A stretch of DNA of 64,000 bases from Paracidovorax avenae (GCF_040892545.1 NZ_CP156079.1:744001-808000); one strand, 5' to 3'. Positions 8,680-20,072 are shown, counted from the first letter of the stretch. Notes: generated by a model not told the origin, from the sequence alone. Numbers and translations are program-made.

Positions 8680-10290
8680 ATGGCAGGGCAGGCAAGGGGC
8701 GGCTGGACAATGGCGCGACGTCTGGCGGCGATCAACGCGCTCATCTTCGTGCTGCTGGCGATAGTGGCCGTATCGATCTGGACCATGATGGAGCGGCTCA
8801 GCAGCGATGCCGAGATCGTCCGCGCCTACAACGTCCCCCAGCTCCAGCGTATCGCAGAGCTGGAACTGAACGTCACGCGGGCCTCGCTGCAGCTGCGGCA
8901 CGCCATCCTCTCGCGCACGCCCGAAGAACTCAACGCCACCCTGGCGGACATCGCGGCAAAACGCACCCTGCTGCAGAAGACGCTGAAGGAGTTCGGGGAG
9001 AACATGATCTCCGACGACGGCCGCCAGGCATACGCGCCCTTGCCCGCGCTCATGGATGAGTTCTGGGCCACCGGTACCGACAACATCCAGCTCATCCAGG
9101 CCGGCCGCAAGGAGGAAGCGTTCGCCATGCTCGTGGACCGCACCATTCCCGCGCGCAACCGCCTGCTGGAGCCGCTCGGGAAGGAAAAACAGCGCCAGGG
9201 CGAACGCCTGTCCGCGCGCATCAACGACGTGCAGGAACTGGCCAGGACCGACCGCAACCTCGCCACGATCGCGGTGCTGATCGTGGTGGCCTGCCTCGCC
9301 GGGCTGAGCTGGTACCTGCGATCCGTGGTGCGCCAGCTGGGCGCGGACCCGCCCGACCTCAAGCGCGTGGCATTGGCCGTTGCGGGGGGCGACCTGGCCG
9401 TGGACGTGCCGGTGCGCGCGCGGGACGTCGACAGCGTGATGGCCGGCCTGGCCTCGATGCGCGACCGGCTCGCGGCCGTGGTGACCACGGTGCGGTCGAG
9501 TTCGGAGAACGTGTCCTCCGCCAGCCGCGAGATCGCGGCGGGCAACCACGACCTGTCCGCCCGCACCGAGCGGCAGGCCTCGGCGCTGGAGCAGACCGCC
9601 GCGTCCATGGAAGAACTCGGCTCTACGGTGCGCCGCAACTCCGACAGCGCGCGCCGCGCCAACGAACTGGCCCAGGCAGCCTCCAGCGTGGCGGCCGATG
9701 GCGGCACCGTCGTCGCGCAGGTGGTGGACACCATGAAGGAGATCCAGGACAGCAGCCGGCAGATCGGCGACATCATCGGCGTGATCGACGGCATCGCCTT
9801 CCAGACCAACATCCTCGCGCTGAACGCGGCGGTGGAGGCCGCGCGCGCCGGGGAGCAGGGCCGGGGATTCGCCGTGGTGGCGGCCGAGGTACGCACCCTC
9901 GCGCAGCGCAGCGCCACGGCGGCCAGGGAGATCAAGGCGCTCATCACCGGCAGCGTCGAGCGCGTGGGCCGCGGCAGCGAGTTGGTGGACCGGGCGGGGG
10001 CCACCATGACGGAGGTGGTCGCCTCGATCCGCCGCGCCACCGACCTGATGGGCGAGATCAGTGCCTCCAGCGCCGAGCAGAGCCAGGGCGTGGACCAGAT
10101 CGCCGAAGCCATCACCCATGTGGACCACGCCACGCAGCAGAACGCCGCCCTGGTGGAGCAGATGGCCGCGGCGGCCAGCAGCCTGAGCAGCCAGGCGGCC
10201 GAGCTGGTGCGTGCCGTGGAGGTGTTCCATCTGAAGGGCAGGCCCGCTGCCGCGCTTCCCCCGCCCGCCGCGCCGACCGCGGGTCTGTGA
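8680..10290 (+). CDS. Methyl-accepting chemotaxis protein
   Basis: This 536-residue transmembrane chemoreceptor has a first membrane helix (about residues 9-30), a periplasmic four-helix-bundle-type ligand domain, and a second membrane helix near 195-215. A HAMP region follows, then a long cytoplasmic signalling coiled coil. The highly conserved hairpin tip is present ([20 protein letters not shown]), which contacts CheA and CheW. The ATG at 8680 has a good ribosome-binding site (GGGAGGAG, 6 bases upstream); the GTG at 8662 is less likely. The C-terminus is Pro/Ala-rich and lacks a CheR-tethering pentapeptide. The ligand is unknown. Confidence 0.93.
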   Translation: MAGQARGGWTMARRLAAINALIFVLLAIVAVSIWTMMERLSSDAEIVRAYNVPQLQRIAELELNVTRASLQLRHAILSRTPEELNATLADIAAKRTLLQKTLKEFGENMISDDGRQAYAPLPALMDEFWATGTDNIQLIQAGRKEEAFAMLVDRTIPARNRLLEPLGKEKQRQGERLSARINDVQELARTDRNLATIAVLIVVACLAGLSWYLRSVVRQLGADPPDLKRVALAVAGGDLAVDVPVRARDVDSVMAGLASMRDRLAAVVTTVRSSSENVSSASREIAAGNHDLSARTERQASALEQTAASMEELGSTVRRNSDSARRANELAQAASSVAADGGTVVAQVVDTMKEIQDSSRQIGDIIGVIDGIAFQTNILALNAAVEAARAGEQGRGFAVVAAEVRTLAQRSATAAREIKALITGSVERVGRGSELVDRAGATMTEVVASIRRATDLMGEISASSAEQSQGVDQIAEAITHVDHATQQNAALVEQMAAAASSLSSQAAELVRAVEVFHLKGRPAAALPPPAAPTAGL

Positions 10291-10334
10291 GGCCGGCCGC
10301 CCACTGATTGATGCCCGGGCGCCTCGGCCCGGAC

Positions 10335-11285
10335 CTAGCGGCTCTTCAGTTCCACGGACTGCCGGCGCATCAGCAACTCCCGCGCCGGCACGCCGAATTC
10401 GTTGCGAAAAGCGTGGCTGAAGTGTGAGAAATCCGAAAACCCGAAATCCAGCGCCGCCTGCGAGACGCTGCGCACATGCCCCCGTTCGATGGCCGTGCGG
10501 CAGGCCTGCAGGCGCTCCTGCCGGATGACCTGCATCAGCGTCTTGTGGTGGCGCGCGAAGGCGCGCGTGACGGTGCGCGTGGATACATGATGGGCTCGCG
10601 CGATGCTGTCCAGGCCGAGTTCCTGGTCGGTGAGGTGGCGGCGGATGTGGTTCATGACCCGGGCGTAGAGGTCGCGCTCGGCCTGCACGACGCTGAGATC
10701 CTGCAATTCGAGGCTGAGCACGAGCAGGTCCAGCAGCGTCTGCGAGAACCTGCCGGAGACCGCCGCGTCCTCCAGGCAGGCAGGCGCCGCAGCGGCCTGC
10801 CGCAGCATCTCGCGCAGCGGGATGACACCGGGGCGCTGCTCGTCGAGCACGGTGGCGGTCATGTGCTCGACGCCGGGCAGCCGCGCGCTGAGCAAGTGGC
10901 GGGGAATGCGCACCAGGTGGTTGCTGCCGCCCAGGCTGAAGCGAAAGGCCTGCGAGGCGTCGTAGAGAAACAGGCGGTCGCGATCCAGCACGGCCTGCCG
11001 GTCGCCCTGTTCGAGCCGGCCATGGCCGTCGTGGCTGAAGCCCAGCCACAGGTCGTCGTCGGGGCCCGTGCGCAGGTGCGAGGGGGTGCGCTCCCAGTAG
11101 TGCAGCGGGGCGGAGATCGAGCAGATGTCGAGCGTCCCCACAGGATGGACATCGAGCCGGCCATCGAAATCACTGTCTGCCAGCGGCTGGCTGGCGGCCG
11201 GAATGCAATGGCGGCACACCACTTCCTTCCAATACTCGAAGCGGTGCGAGGGGGCAACTGCCGTGGTGGCGTATTGATGGTTCAT
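10335..11285 (-). CDS. AraC/XylS-type transcriptional regulator, probable activator of the nitrile cluster
   Basis: This 316-residue protein has an N-terminal cupin-like sensing region of the AraC-binding-2 kind and a C-terminal pair of helix-turn-helix motifs (about residues 210-305). The second contains the diagnostic string DFGFSDFSHFSHAFRNEFG. The ATG at 11285 has a GAGG eight bases upstream; a GTG nine bases earlier is possible. It is divergent from the nitrile hydratase cluster across 425 bases. AraC-type regulators controlling nitrile hydratase genes are known from Pseudomonas chlororaphis, so control of the cluster by a nitrile or amide ligand is a reasonable inference. Confidence 0.85.
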   Translation of the reverse strand: MNHQYATTAVAPSHRFEYWKEVVCRHCIPAASQPLADSDFDGRLDVHPVGTLDICSISAPLHYWERTPSHLRTGPDDDLWLGFSHDGHGRLEQGDRQAVLDRDRLFLYDASQAFRFSLGGSNHLVRIPRHLLSARLPGVEHMTATVLDEQRPGVIPLREMLRQAAAAPACLEDAAVSGRFSQTLLDLLVLSLELQDLSVVQAERDLYARVMNHIRRHLTDQELGLDSIARAHHVSTRTVTRAFARHHKTLMQVIRQERLQACRTAIERGHVRSVSQAALDFGFSDFSHFSHAFRNEFGVPARELLMRRQSVELKSR

Positions 11286-11710
11286 GGCATGCACCTCGTT
11301 GCGGCGTGCGGAAGCCGTGGCGTACGGGAGCCTTTTTCAAGCAAGCGACATGCCCGAGGGCCGTCGTTGCGGGTGCGGGACATCCCGCCTGCGAAACCCA
11401 CGGGAGCGGAGTATGCCGGTGCCTGCGCCGGCGCACCAACCCGGTGTGTTCATCCGGTGGAGCGCACCACCGTGGGCACGCGCCGCGGCCGGCACGGTCG
11501 GGACGGCCACCGCGTGCAGGTGTCCGTGCCGGACATGCGGATGTCCTTCTGAACCAAGTATTGCAAGACGGGCTTGCGAACAATGGATTCCGCAGCGGCA
11601 CGGTACCGCACGGCCCTCCCCGGGGCCGCCGCCCGGGGCCGCCAGCGCAAGGGCCGCAGCCGTCATGCGGCCCCGCAAGAGCCACCGCCAACCCCTGATA
11701 TGGAGAACCC
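11286..11710. promoter_or_regulatory. Divergent intergenic control region, AraC regulator / nitrile cluster
   Basis: This 425-base gap has no convincing gene. It holds a perfect inverted repeat TGTCCG-TGC-CGGACA (11521-11535) followed by another ATGTCC half (11541-11546). Further on is an imperfect inverted pair TTGCAAG (11561-11567) and CTTGCGAA (11573-11580). A GGAGA ribosome-binding site sits five bases before the haemoglobin ATG. The repeats are candidate regulator sites; no clear -35/-10 pair stands out. The remaining sequence is GC-rich with several short hairpins. Confidence 0.4.
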
Positions 11711-12223
11711 ATGACTGCCCCACAAACCGCCACGCAGGAAAAGCCCTCTCTCTACGAGCGCCTCGGAGGTTACGACGCGATCCACAAGTTCGCCGGCGAG
11801 ATCCTGAGGGTGTGCATGAAACACCCCGCCATCGGCCACATCTGGAGCCACATGTCGGAGTCGACGTTCCAGAAAGAGCACATCAACTTCGTCGACTTCC
11901 TGTGCCAGCACTGGGGAGGCAATACGGTGTACCGCGGCCGCGACATGGTGACCGCGCACCGCGGCATGGGCCTGACCGAGGTGCACTGGCAGGCCGTCAT
12001 CGAGTGCATCGACGAGTGCTACGAGAACTTCGGCGTGCCGCAGGACATCCGCGAGGAAGTCAGCGCCTTCATCGTCAAGTTCAAGCCGGCCGTCATCGGC
12101 AGCCCCTCGTACCGCGACGTGGTGCTCGCCCACCCCGAGATGGACGTGTCCAAGGGCATGAAGAGCGTGGGCGTCCACTGGCCGGCCCGAGGCGGTGCGG
12201 CCAGCGCTGCCGCGCAGAACTGA
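11711..12223 (+). CDS. Group 1-like truncated haemoglobin
   Basis: This 170-residue protein opens with [12 protein letters not shown], the typical start of group 1 truncated globins. It has the proximal haem His at about residue 83 ([10 protein letters not shown]) and the trailing [13 protein letters not shown] segment. Globins of this group bind O2 and NO, and some act as NO dioxygenases. By my alignment the usual distal Tyr at B10 (in a Phe-Tyr pair) is replaced by Ile-Leu, so the pocket is atypical. The C-terminal 40 residues extend beyond the normal fold. It is the first gene of the nitrile cluster, 43 bases before the amidase, which suggests a function tied to nitrile hydratase. Confidence 0.8.
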   Translation: MTAPQTATQEKPSLYERLGGYDAIHKFAGEILRVCMKHPAIGHIWSHMSESTFQKEHINFVDFLCQHWGGNTVYRGRDMVTAHRGMGLTEVHWQAVIECIDECYENFGVPQDIREEVSAFIVKFKPAVIGSPSYRDVVLAHPEMDVSKGMKSVGVHWPARGGAASAAAQN

Positions 12224-12266
12224 ACCGCCTGCGCAGCCCCCATCCCCCAGCCCACAGCACCGCGCC

Positions 12267-13781
12267 ATGGCCATTGAACGCCCTACCTCCGAACAGCTCC
12301 AGGCCCTCGCCGGCCGGCTGCACATGCACCTGACGCCGCAGCAGGCCACCGAGTACCTCGCGCTGATGCAGCCGAGTTTCGACGCCTACGACCTCATCGA
12401 CGGCCTGCCCGACGAGATCCCCGCCGTGCGCTATCCGCGCCAGGGCGGCCACCGCCCGAGCGGCGACGAGAACCCCCTCAACGCCTGGGCCTGCAAGGCC
12501 GAGGTGCGCGGCGCGGCCGAAGGCCCGCTGGCCGGCCGCACGGTCGTGCTCAAGGACAACATCGCGTTGGCCGGCGTGCCGATGGTGAACGGCTCCTCGA
12601 CCCTCGAAGGCTTCGTGCCGACCTGCGACGCCACCGTGGCCACCCGGCTGCTGGACGCCGGCGCCACCATCCTCGGCAAGGCCACCTGCGAGCACTTCTG
12701 CCTGTCCGGCGGCAGCCACACCTCCGACCCCGCACCCGTGCACAACCCGCATCGGCATGGCTATTCGTCGGGCGGCTCGTCGTCCGGCAGTGCCGCGCTG
12801 GTGGCTTCTGGCGCGGCCGACCTCGCCATCGGCGGCGACCAGGGCGGCTCGATCCGCATTCCCTCGGCCTTCTGCGGCACCTACGGCATGAAGCCGACCC
12901 ACGGCCTGGTGCCCTATACCGGCGTCATGCCGATCGAGGCCACCGTGGACCATATCGGCCCGATCACCGCCAACGTGCGCGACAACGCCTTGATGCTGAG
13001 CGTCATCGCCGGCAGCGATGGCCTCGACCCGCGCCAGTACGCGCCGCCGGCCGAGGACTACACACGCGCCCTGGGGCGCGGCGCCGGGGGGCTTCGCATC
13101 GGCATCCTCGCCGAGGGCTTCGGGCTCGCCAACCAGGACCCGCGCGTGGCCGGCAAGGTGCGCGAGGCCGCCGCGCGGCTGGAAGGGCTCGGGGCTGCCG
13201 TCGGCGAGGTCTCGGTGCCCGAGCACGGACTGGCCGGGGCGCTTTGGCAGCCCATCGGCTGTGAAGGCCTCACCGCGCAGATGATGCACGGCAACGGCAT
13301 GGGCTTCGGCTGGAAAGGCCTCTACGACGTCGGCCTGCTGGACCGGCATGCCGGCTGGCGCGATGGCGCCGATGCCCTCTCGGCCACGCTCAAGCTGTGC
13401 ATGTTCGTCGGCCAGTACGGCCTGGAGCGCTACCACGGGCGCTACTACGCCAAGGCGCAGAACATCGCCCGCCGTGCACGCGCAGGCTACGACCGGGCGC
13501 TCGCCGACTACGACCTGCTGCTGATGCCCACCGTGCCGATCGTCGCGCAGAAGCTGCCCGAGCCCGGAGCGCCGCTGGCCGAATACGTGGGCCGCGCCTT
13601 CGAGATGATCGGCAACACGGCCCCGCTCGACATCACCGGACACCCGGCCATGTCCATCCCCTGCGGCACGGTGGACGGCCTGCCCGTGGGGCTGATGCTG
13701 GTCGGCCGCCACTACGCCGAAAGCACGATCTACCAGGCCGCCGCCGCCTTCGAGGCGGGCACCGACTGGCGGCAGCTCTGA
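12267..13781 (+). CDS. Amidase (amidase signature family)
   Basis: This 504-residue enzyme has the Ser-cisSer-Lys triad: Lys96 (VVLKDN), Ser171 in the glycine/serine-rich loop [17 protein letters not shown], and nucleophile Ser195 in [16 protein letters not shown]. It would hydrolyse the amide made by nitrile hydratase to the carboxylic acid plus ammonia, in the cytoplasm. An N-terminal helical extension of about 70 residues precedes the core, as in amidases linked to nitrile hydratase operons. The ATG at 12267 follows the haemoglobin stop by 43 bases, and the next gene starts 70 bases after its stop, so one transcript is likely. Confidence 0.93.
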   Translation: MAIERPTSEQLQALAGRLHMHLTPQQATEYLALMQPSFDAYDLIDGLPDEIPAVRYPRQGGHRPSGDENPLNAWACKAEVRGAAEGPLAGRTVVLKDNIALAGVPMVNGSSTLEGFVPTCDATVATRLLDAGATILGKATCEHFCLSGGSHTSDPAPVHNPHRHGYSSGGSSSGSAALVASGAADLAIGGDQGGSIRIPSAFCGTYGMKPTHGLVPYTGVMPIEATVDHIGPITANVRDNALMLSVIAGSDGLDPRQYAPPAEDYTRALGRGAGGLRIGILAEGFGLANQDPRVAGKVREAAARLEGLGAAVGEVSVPEHGLAGALWQPIGCEGLTAQMMHGNGMGFGWKGLYDVGLLDRHAGWRDGADALSATLKLCMFVGQYGLERYHGRYYAKAQNIARRARAGYDRALADYDLLLMPTVPIVAQKLPEPGAPLAEYVGRAFEMIGNTAPLDITGHPAMSIPCGTVDGLPVGLMLVGRHYAESTIYQAAAAFEAGTDWRQL

Positions 13782-13851
13782 CGCGCCGCCCCGGCCCCAT
13801 CGTCCCCGCCATGCGCGTCCCCTTCTCGTTTGCAACACAAGGAGTCTCCCC

Positions 13852-14457
13852 ATGAATGCTTCCGTCGCTACCGCTCCCGTCCAGACCTCCACGCCCGGCG
13901 AACGGGCCTGGGCACTGTTCAAGGTTCTCAAGGACAAGAACCTCATTCCGGACGGCTACATCGAAGGCCTGACCGACCTGCTGGCGAACAAGTTCGACCC
14001 GGCCAACGGCGCCCGGGTCGTGGCCAAGGCCTGGACCGATCCGGCCTACCGCGCGCTGCTGCTCCGCGACGGTACCGCCGCCTGCGGGCAGTTCGGCTAC
14101 ACCGGCCCGCAGGGCGAATACATCGTCGCGCTGGAGGACACGCCCACGGTGAAGAACGTCATCGTGTGCAGCCTGTGCTCGTGCACCAACTGGCCGGTGC
14201 TGGGCCTGCCGCCCGAGTGGTACAAGGGCTTCGAATTCCGTGCCCGCCTGGTCCGCGAAGGCCGCACGGTGCTGCGCGAACTCGGCACCGAGCTGCCCGA
14301 GGATATGACCGTCAAGGTCTGGGACACCTCCGCAGAAACCCGCTACCTCGTGCTGCCGATGCGGCCCGCCGGCACCGAGGGCTGGAGCGAGGAACGGCTC
14401 CAGTCGCTCGTCACCAAGGACGTGCTCATCGGCGTGGCGCTGCCGCGCGTGGGCTGA
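13852..14457 (+). CDS. nthA: Nitrile hydratase alpha subunit, iron type
   Basis: This 201-residue subunit carries the metal site in the segment [11 protein letters not shown], with ligands Cys106, Cys109, Ser110 and Cys111. Ser rather than Thr after the first Cys, and Thr after the last, is the signature of the non-haem iron enzyme as opposed to the cobalt enzyme. In known members the second and third Cys are oxidised to sulfinic and sulfenic acids. With the beta subunit it hydrates nitriles to amides. A clear AAGGAG-like site precedes the ATG. The gene lies between the amidase and the beta subunit, as in other Fe-type clusters. Confidence 0.97.
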   Translation: MNASVATAPVQTSTPGERAWALFKVLKDKNLIPDGYIEGLTDLLANKFDPANGARVVAKAWTDPAYRALLLRDGTAACGQFGYTGPQGEYIVALEDTPTVKNVIVCSLCSCTNWPVLGLPPEWYKGFEFRARLVREGRTVLRELGTELPEDMTVKVWDTSAETRYLVLPMRPAGTEGWSEERLQSLVTKDVLIGVALPRVG

Positions 14458-14513
14458 GCCGCCGCACTCCCTTTCTCCCCCCACCTTCTTCCCCTTTTTT
14501 CGGAGATTCGATC

Positions 14514-15208
14514 ATGGACGGTTTTCACGATCTCGGCGGTGTCCAGGGCTTCGGCCGGATTCCCCACGCCATCAACACCCTGAGCTACAAGCCCGTGTTC
14601 AAGCAGGACTGGGAGCACCTGGCCTACACCCTGATGTTCCTCGGCGCCGACCACATGAAGCTCTACAGCGTCGACGAAGTGCGCCACGCGGTCGAGCGCA
14701 TCGAGTTCCGCCAGCAGGCGGGCACCCAGTACTACGAGCGCTACGTGATCGCCACGGCCTCGCTGATGGTCGAGCTGGGCGTGCTCACGCAGGCGGAACT
14801 CGACGCGGCGCTGGGCTCGCACTTCAAGCTCGCCGCGCCGGCCCGCTCCGGGGGCCGGGCGGCCATCGCCGGCCGCGCGCCTTTCGAGGTCGGCGACCGC
14901 GTGGTGGTGCGCGACGAATACGTGGCCGGCCATATCCGTGCGCCCGGCTACGTGCGCGGCAAGCAGGGCGTGGTCCTGCACCGCACGACCGAGAAGTGGC
15001 CCTTCCCCGACGCCATCGGCCATGGCGACAAAAGCGCCGCGATCCAGCCGACCTACCACGTGCAGTTCAGCAACCGCGACGTCTGGGGCGATGCCTGCGA
15101 CGAAGGCTTCGTCGTGGTCGACCTGTTCGAAGGCTACCTCGACAAGGTCGCCCAGGCGCCGGTGGCCGGCCAGTCCGCGGCCCGCCCGGTCGAAGAAAGC
15201 GTCGCAGC

Positions 15209-15212
<4 letters not shown>
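14514..15212 (+). CDS. nthB: Nitrile hydratase beta subunit
   Basis: This 232-residue protein begins with the canonical [14 protein letters not shown] and contains the C-terminal SH3-like domain ([13 protein letters not shown] ... [14 protein letters not shown], and [11 protein letters not shown]). Conserved Arg residues of this subunit contact the oxidised Cys claw of the alpha subunit. A CGGAGA site lies 8 bases before the ATG at 14514. Its TGA overlaps the ATG of the activator gene (ATGA at 15209-15212), which indicates translational coupling. Confidence 0.97.
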
Positions 15213-16500
<1,288 letters not shown>

Positions 16501-16507
<7 letters not shown>

Positions 16508-17412
16508 CCCTCTCAGACCACTTCCCGGCGCTTCGCCGCTGCACCCGCGAAGCCGCCCTGGCCGCCGCCGTCTGGCTGCTGGCAGGCTACGCCTACGCCG
16601 TGGACCTCGACTCCCAGGACCTCATCCCCGCGCCCGCCGGCACGAATGCCGTCCTCGGCTACCTCACGTACACCGACCGCGACAGCTTCTGGTCCAGCGG
16701 CGGCAGCGCGCTGCGCGAGGGCACGGGGCTGAAATCCACCGTGGGCATCTTCCGCTACGTCCGCTACATGGACTTGGGCGGCTTCGCGTTCGCGCCCCAG
16801 GTGCTGCTGCCCTACGGCCGCCTGTACGATGGCTCGCTGGGCGGTGCGCCGCTGGAATCGGCGAGCGGCGCGGGCGACCCCATCTTCGCGGCACCCGTCT
16901 GGCTCGTGAACCAGCCCGGCACCACCTTCGCCGTCGTCCCCTACCTGTTCGTGCCCGCAGGCAGCTACCGCGCCGGTCGCACGCTCAATCTCGGCGAAAA
17001 CCGCTGGAAGGCCAACCTCCAGGTCGGCGGCACGCACCAGCTCGGCGCGGGCTTCGGCAGCCAGCTGTCCGCCGATGTGATGTGGTACGGCACGAACGAC
17101 GAAGCCGGCGCCGGCTCCAGCCGGCTGCGCCAGCAGAACAGCTACCAGGTGCAGGCCTGGCTGACCTACACGCCGCCGTCCGACGCCTCGTGGACCTTCT
17201 CGACCGGCTATTCCGGCCTGCGAGGCGGCAGGCAGCGCCTCGATGGCCTCGACACCGGCCAGGCCACCCGGGCTGATCAGCTCCGGCTGGAGGTCTCGAA
17301 GTTCATCACCCCCACGCTGCAGATCCAGGGGCTGGTGCAGCGCGACATCAAGGTCCGGGCCGGCTTCAAGGAGGATGTACGCGCCACGCTGCGCGTGCTC
17401 AAGGTGTTCTGA
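16501..17412 (+). CDS. Outer-membrane channel of the phenol MetA pathway family
   Basis: This 303-residue protein has a signal peptide (hydrophobic stretch near residues 19-30, likely cut after AYA) and a series of amphipathic beta strands with aromatic ends, finishing in Phe, as in outer-membrane beta barrels. It resembles the MetA-pathway family often found beside catabolic operons for aromatic or nitrile compounds, where such proteins are thought to admit hydrophobic substrates. Its ATG lies inside the end of the activator gene, making it the last member of the nitrile cluster. Direct proof of substrate is lacking. Confidence 0.8.
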
Positions 17413-17602
17413 GAGCGGCTGGCGCCACCCTTCCGGCGTCCTTGCCGCGTCTTGTCTGCACGGGGCAGCGTCGCCACGCCCAGACAGGCGGCAATCAGAA
17501 GACCGTGAGCGGGATGGTCCTAAGATAGGCAGGCACGGCAGAGCGCCGCGCCCGGGTCTGCCGGCCCGGCCATCCCCATCCCTCCCGGAGACACGCTTTC
17601 CC

Positions 17603-17857
17603 ATGTCCGACCTGAACGCCGCCTTCGAAGCCGCCGTGGCCCACTCCAAGAACCTCAGCGAGCGCCCCGACAACCCGACGCTGCTCAAGATCTACGCGCT
17701 CTACAAGCAGGCCACCGCGGGCGACAACGCGGAGGCCCGCCCCGGCTTCTCCGACGTCGTGGGCCGCGCCAAGTGGGACGCCTGGACCAGGCTCAAGGGC
17801 ACGGCCGGCGACGCCGCGAAACAGCAGTACATCGATCTGATCGAGTCCCTGAGCTGA
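17603..17857 (+). CDS. Acyl-CoA-binding protein
   Basis: This 84-residue protein shows the four-helix acyl-CoA-binding fold: MSDLNAAFEAAVAHSKNL, then the ligand-contacting YALYKQATAGDN, then KWDAWTRLKG. It is the size expected for the family and is cytoplasmic. It would buffer and ferry long-chain acyl-CoA esters. The ATG at 17603 follows a weak CCCGGAG site; the longer frame begins inside the preceding gene and is not believable. Confidence 0.93.
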   Translation: MSDLNAAFEAAVAHSKNLSERPDNPTLLKIYALYKQATAGDNAEARPGFSDVVGRAKWDAWTRLKGTAGDAAKQQYIDLIESLS

Positions 17858-17888
17858 GACCGGCGCCGCGCCCCCGCCGGGCGCCGCT

Positions 17889-19037
17889 TCAATCCGCGGC
17901 CGGCGCGGGCGCGGCGTTCCCGGGCGCCGGCAGCGCGGCGCGCAGTTCCCGCAGCCGCCCGTCCGGCGGCTGCGCGGCCAGCCGGCGCACGGCCTGGTAG
18001 AACCGCGGCCAGTCGCCTCCCTCCCGCCGGAACAGCGCCTCGAAGGCGGGCACGAGGTCGTCATAGGCCGCCTGCGCCCCGAAGGCCGCGTTGTTGGCTT
18101 CGGTCACCCAGCGGTCGTAGCCCGCGACCTGCGCGGGCTGCGCGCCCTGCGCCAGCCAGCCGGCACGCAACCCGGCGTACCGGGCGCGAAACTGCTCCAT
18201 CGCCTCGCGCTTGTGTTCCTGCAGCCCGGGCTGACCCGCTTCCCGTGCGTACAGGTCCGCCAGCCGCTCGCGCGTATCGCGGGCCAGGGCGCGGAACGCG
18301 GCGCGCCGTTCCTCACCCAGCGCGTATTCGGCTCGGGCCTGCGGCGTGGCCCGCTCGGCGAGCCAGCGGGCCACGCCGAGCCGCTCCACCGCCGTGGCGA
18401 AGGATTCGTTGAACATCGTGTCACCGTTGGCATACACCACCTGGTGGGCCAGTTCGTGGAACAGCAGCCGCACGAAATCCCCCTCGGGCCAGCCGATGAA
18501 GGTATTGAGCAGCGGATCCCCGCCCAGCCAGTTGGTGTAGCCCAGCGTGGAATAGGCGGGTACGCCGTACACGGCGGTCTCCAGCCCGTCGGCGGCGAGG
18601 CGCGCGGCTTCCGCCCGTGCGTCGCCTTCCGCGAAGTAGCCCCGGTAGCCGATGCAGCCCGTGATGGGAAAGCACCAGGTGTGCAGCGTGAGCGAATCGG
18701 GCGGCGCGGCCACCACGTTCCAGACGGCGGCGCGGCGGCCCAGGTCGGCATAGCGGCGGTAGCTGGCGTTGTCGGGCAGGTGCAGTTCGGTGACCGCGAA
18801 CGCCCGCGCCTGTCGCGCGAGCTCCAGCCGGGCCCGCAGCGGCGCGGCAGTGTCCGGCCGCGCGATCCAGTCGTCCACCGGCTCCGCGGCCCGCATGATC
18901 TGCAGGTGGCCGCGCACCGATTGCCAGTAGTAGCCGAGCGTGTCGCCGGTATGGGCGCAGCCCGCGAGCAGGGCGCCTGCGAGGCCGGCGGCCGCGAGGC
19001 GCGCAGTGCGGACAGGGGATGGAGTCTGGGAAGTCAT
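17889..19037 (-). CDS. Predicted lipoprotein aminopeptidase (PF10023 type)
   Basis: This 382-residue protein has a lipoprotein signal (LLAGCAHTG, lipid-modified Cys near residue 25) and a gluzincin-like zinc site at His194-Glu195-x-x-His198 (FHELAHQVVY). A second Glu-rich helix follows (FNESFATAVE), whose Glu would be the third ligand. This matches the family annotated as predicted aminopeptidase. It would be anchored in the periplasmic face of a membrane. The start at 19037 (MTSQTPSP) fits the signal; the much longer frame overlaps the tag gene on the other strand. Confidence 0.85.
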   Translation of the reverse strand: MTSQTPSPVRTARLAAAGLAGALLAGCAHTGDTLGYYWQSVRGHLQIMRAAEPVDDWIARPDTAAPLRARLELARQARAFAVTELHLPDNASYRRYADLGRRAAVWNVVAAPPDSLTLHTWCFPITGCIGYRGYFAEGDARAEAARLAADGLETAVYGVPAYSTLGYTNWLGGDPLLNTFIGWPEGDFVRLLFHELAHQVVYANGDTMFNESFATAVERLGVARWLAERATPQARAEYALGEERRAAFRALARDTRERLADLYAREAGQPGLQEHKREAMEQFRARYAGLRAGWLAQGAQPAQVAGYDRWVTEANNAAFGAQAAYDDLVPAFEALFRREGGDWPRFYQAVRRLAAQPPDGRLRELRAALPAPGNAAPAPAAD

Positions 19038-19133
19038 GGGGCAGGGAGACGGGCGCGAAACGACCCGCAGGAGCACGGTGGAGTGTACGGAGCGGCGGCC
19101 GGTTCCCGGCCGCGGCCTCCCTAGAATGGCGCC

Positions 19134-19814
19134 ATGCCCCACGATCCCATTGCGCCCGCCGCTCCCGCATTGCCCGAAGGGCTGTTCGCGGATGGCCCGG
19201 CCGAACCCGCGCGCTGCTTCTGGTGCCGCGCCACGCCGCTCTACCGCCACTACCACGACCATGAATGGGGCTTTCCGGTGAGCGACGACCGGCGCCTGTT
19301 CGAAAAGCTCTGCCTGGAAGGCTTCCAGGCGGGCCTGAGCTGGATCACCATCCTCAACAAGCGCGAAGCCTTCCGCGCGGGTTTCGCGAACTTCGATGCC
19401 GAGCGCATGGCGGATTTCGATGAGGCCGACGTGGCGCGCCTGCTGGCCGACCCCGGCATCGTGCGCCACCGCGGCAAGATCGAGTCGGCCATCCGCAATG
19501 CGCGCCGCGTGCTGGAGCTGCGGCGCGAATTCGGCAGCCTGGCGCACTACTTGTGGCGCTTCGCGCCGGCCGCCGCCGAGGGGCGCCCGGAGCGGCTCAC
19601 GCTGGCGGCCGCGAAGTCGCTCACCACCGCGCCGGCCGCCGTGGCCCTGTCGAAGGACCTGAAGAAGCGTGGCTTCGGCTTCGTCGGGCCGACCACGATG
19701 TACGCCTTCATGCAGGCCATGGGCCTGGTCAACGACCATATCGAGGGCTGCGCCACGCGCGAGGCGGCCCAGGCCGCGCGCGCCGCGTTCCAGGTGCCCG
19801 GGCCCGCGCGCTGA
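19134..19814 (+). CDS. tag: DNA-3-methyladenine glycosylase I
   Basis: This 226-residue protein matches Tag: an N-terminal zinc-site pair (CFWC), then LYRHYHDHEWGFPV, the helix-hairpin-helix core (FQAGLSWITILNKREAFR, KRGFGFVGPTTMYAFMQA), and the C-terminal GLVNDHIEGC supplying the remaining His and Cys zinc ligands. It excises 3-methyladenine from alkylated DNA in the cytoplasm. About 27 extra N-terminal residues precede the core compared with E. coli Tag, so a later start cannot be excluded. It is divergent from the aminopeptidase gene. Confidence 0.95.
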   Translation: MPHDPIAPAAPALPEGLFADGPAEPARCFWCRATPLYRHYHDHEWGFPVSDDRRLFEKLCLEGFQAGLSWITILNKREAFRAGFANFDAERMADFDEADVARLLADPGIVRHRGKIESAIRNARRVLELRREFGSLAHYLWRFAPAAAEGRPERLTLAAAKSLTTAPAAVALSKDLKKRGFGFVGPTTMYAFMQAMGLVNDHIEGCATREAAQAARAAFQVPGPAR

Positions 19815-19826
19815 GCGGTCCCACGC

Positions 19827-19852
19827 AAAAAAGCCCTCGCGCAGGAGGGCTT
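19827..19852 (-). terminator. Rho-independent terminator for the small basic protein gene
   Basis: AAGCCCTC (19831-19838) and GAGGGCTT (19845-19852) form an eight-base-pair hairpin. Read leftward it is followed by a run of T (AAAAAA on the plus strand at 19827-19832). It lies about 50 bases past the stop of the leftward gene at 19902, and also just after the tag stop. Confidence 0.75.
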
Positions 19853-19901
19853 CGGGGCGCAGGGGCGGCCGCACGGGGCGCCGCCGCTGGAAAAAGGGGG
19901 C

Positions 19902-20072
19902 TCAGCCGCCCTTCTTGGAGCGCTTTCCGGGGTTCTTCTTGCTGCGCGTGGCGACGCCGCGCTCCAGGCTCACGCGCTGGCCGCGGCCGCCCGTGGGCAG
20001 GGACATGCCGGGCAGCGGCTTCGGTTGGGGGGTGCGCTTGCGGTCGGCTTCGGTAACGATCTTGTTGCCCAT
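19902..20072 (-). CDS. Small basic protein, conserved hypothetical
   Basis: A 56-residue frame reads MGNKIVTEADRKRTP and ends in a Lys/Arg-rich tail (RSKKNPGKRSKKGG). An AGGAG sits nine bases before the ATG at 20072, and a strong terminator lies downstream, so it is very likely a real gene. It has about 30 percent basic residues, no Cys and no hydrophobic stretch, suggesting a nucleic-acid- or ribosome-associated protein. I do not recognise a named family. It is divergent from cfa. Confidence 0.75.
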   Translation of the reverse strand: MGNKIVTEADRKRTPQPKPLPGMSLPTGGRGQRVSLERGVATRSKKNPGKRSKKGG

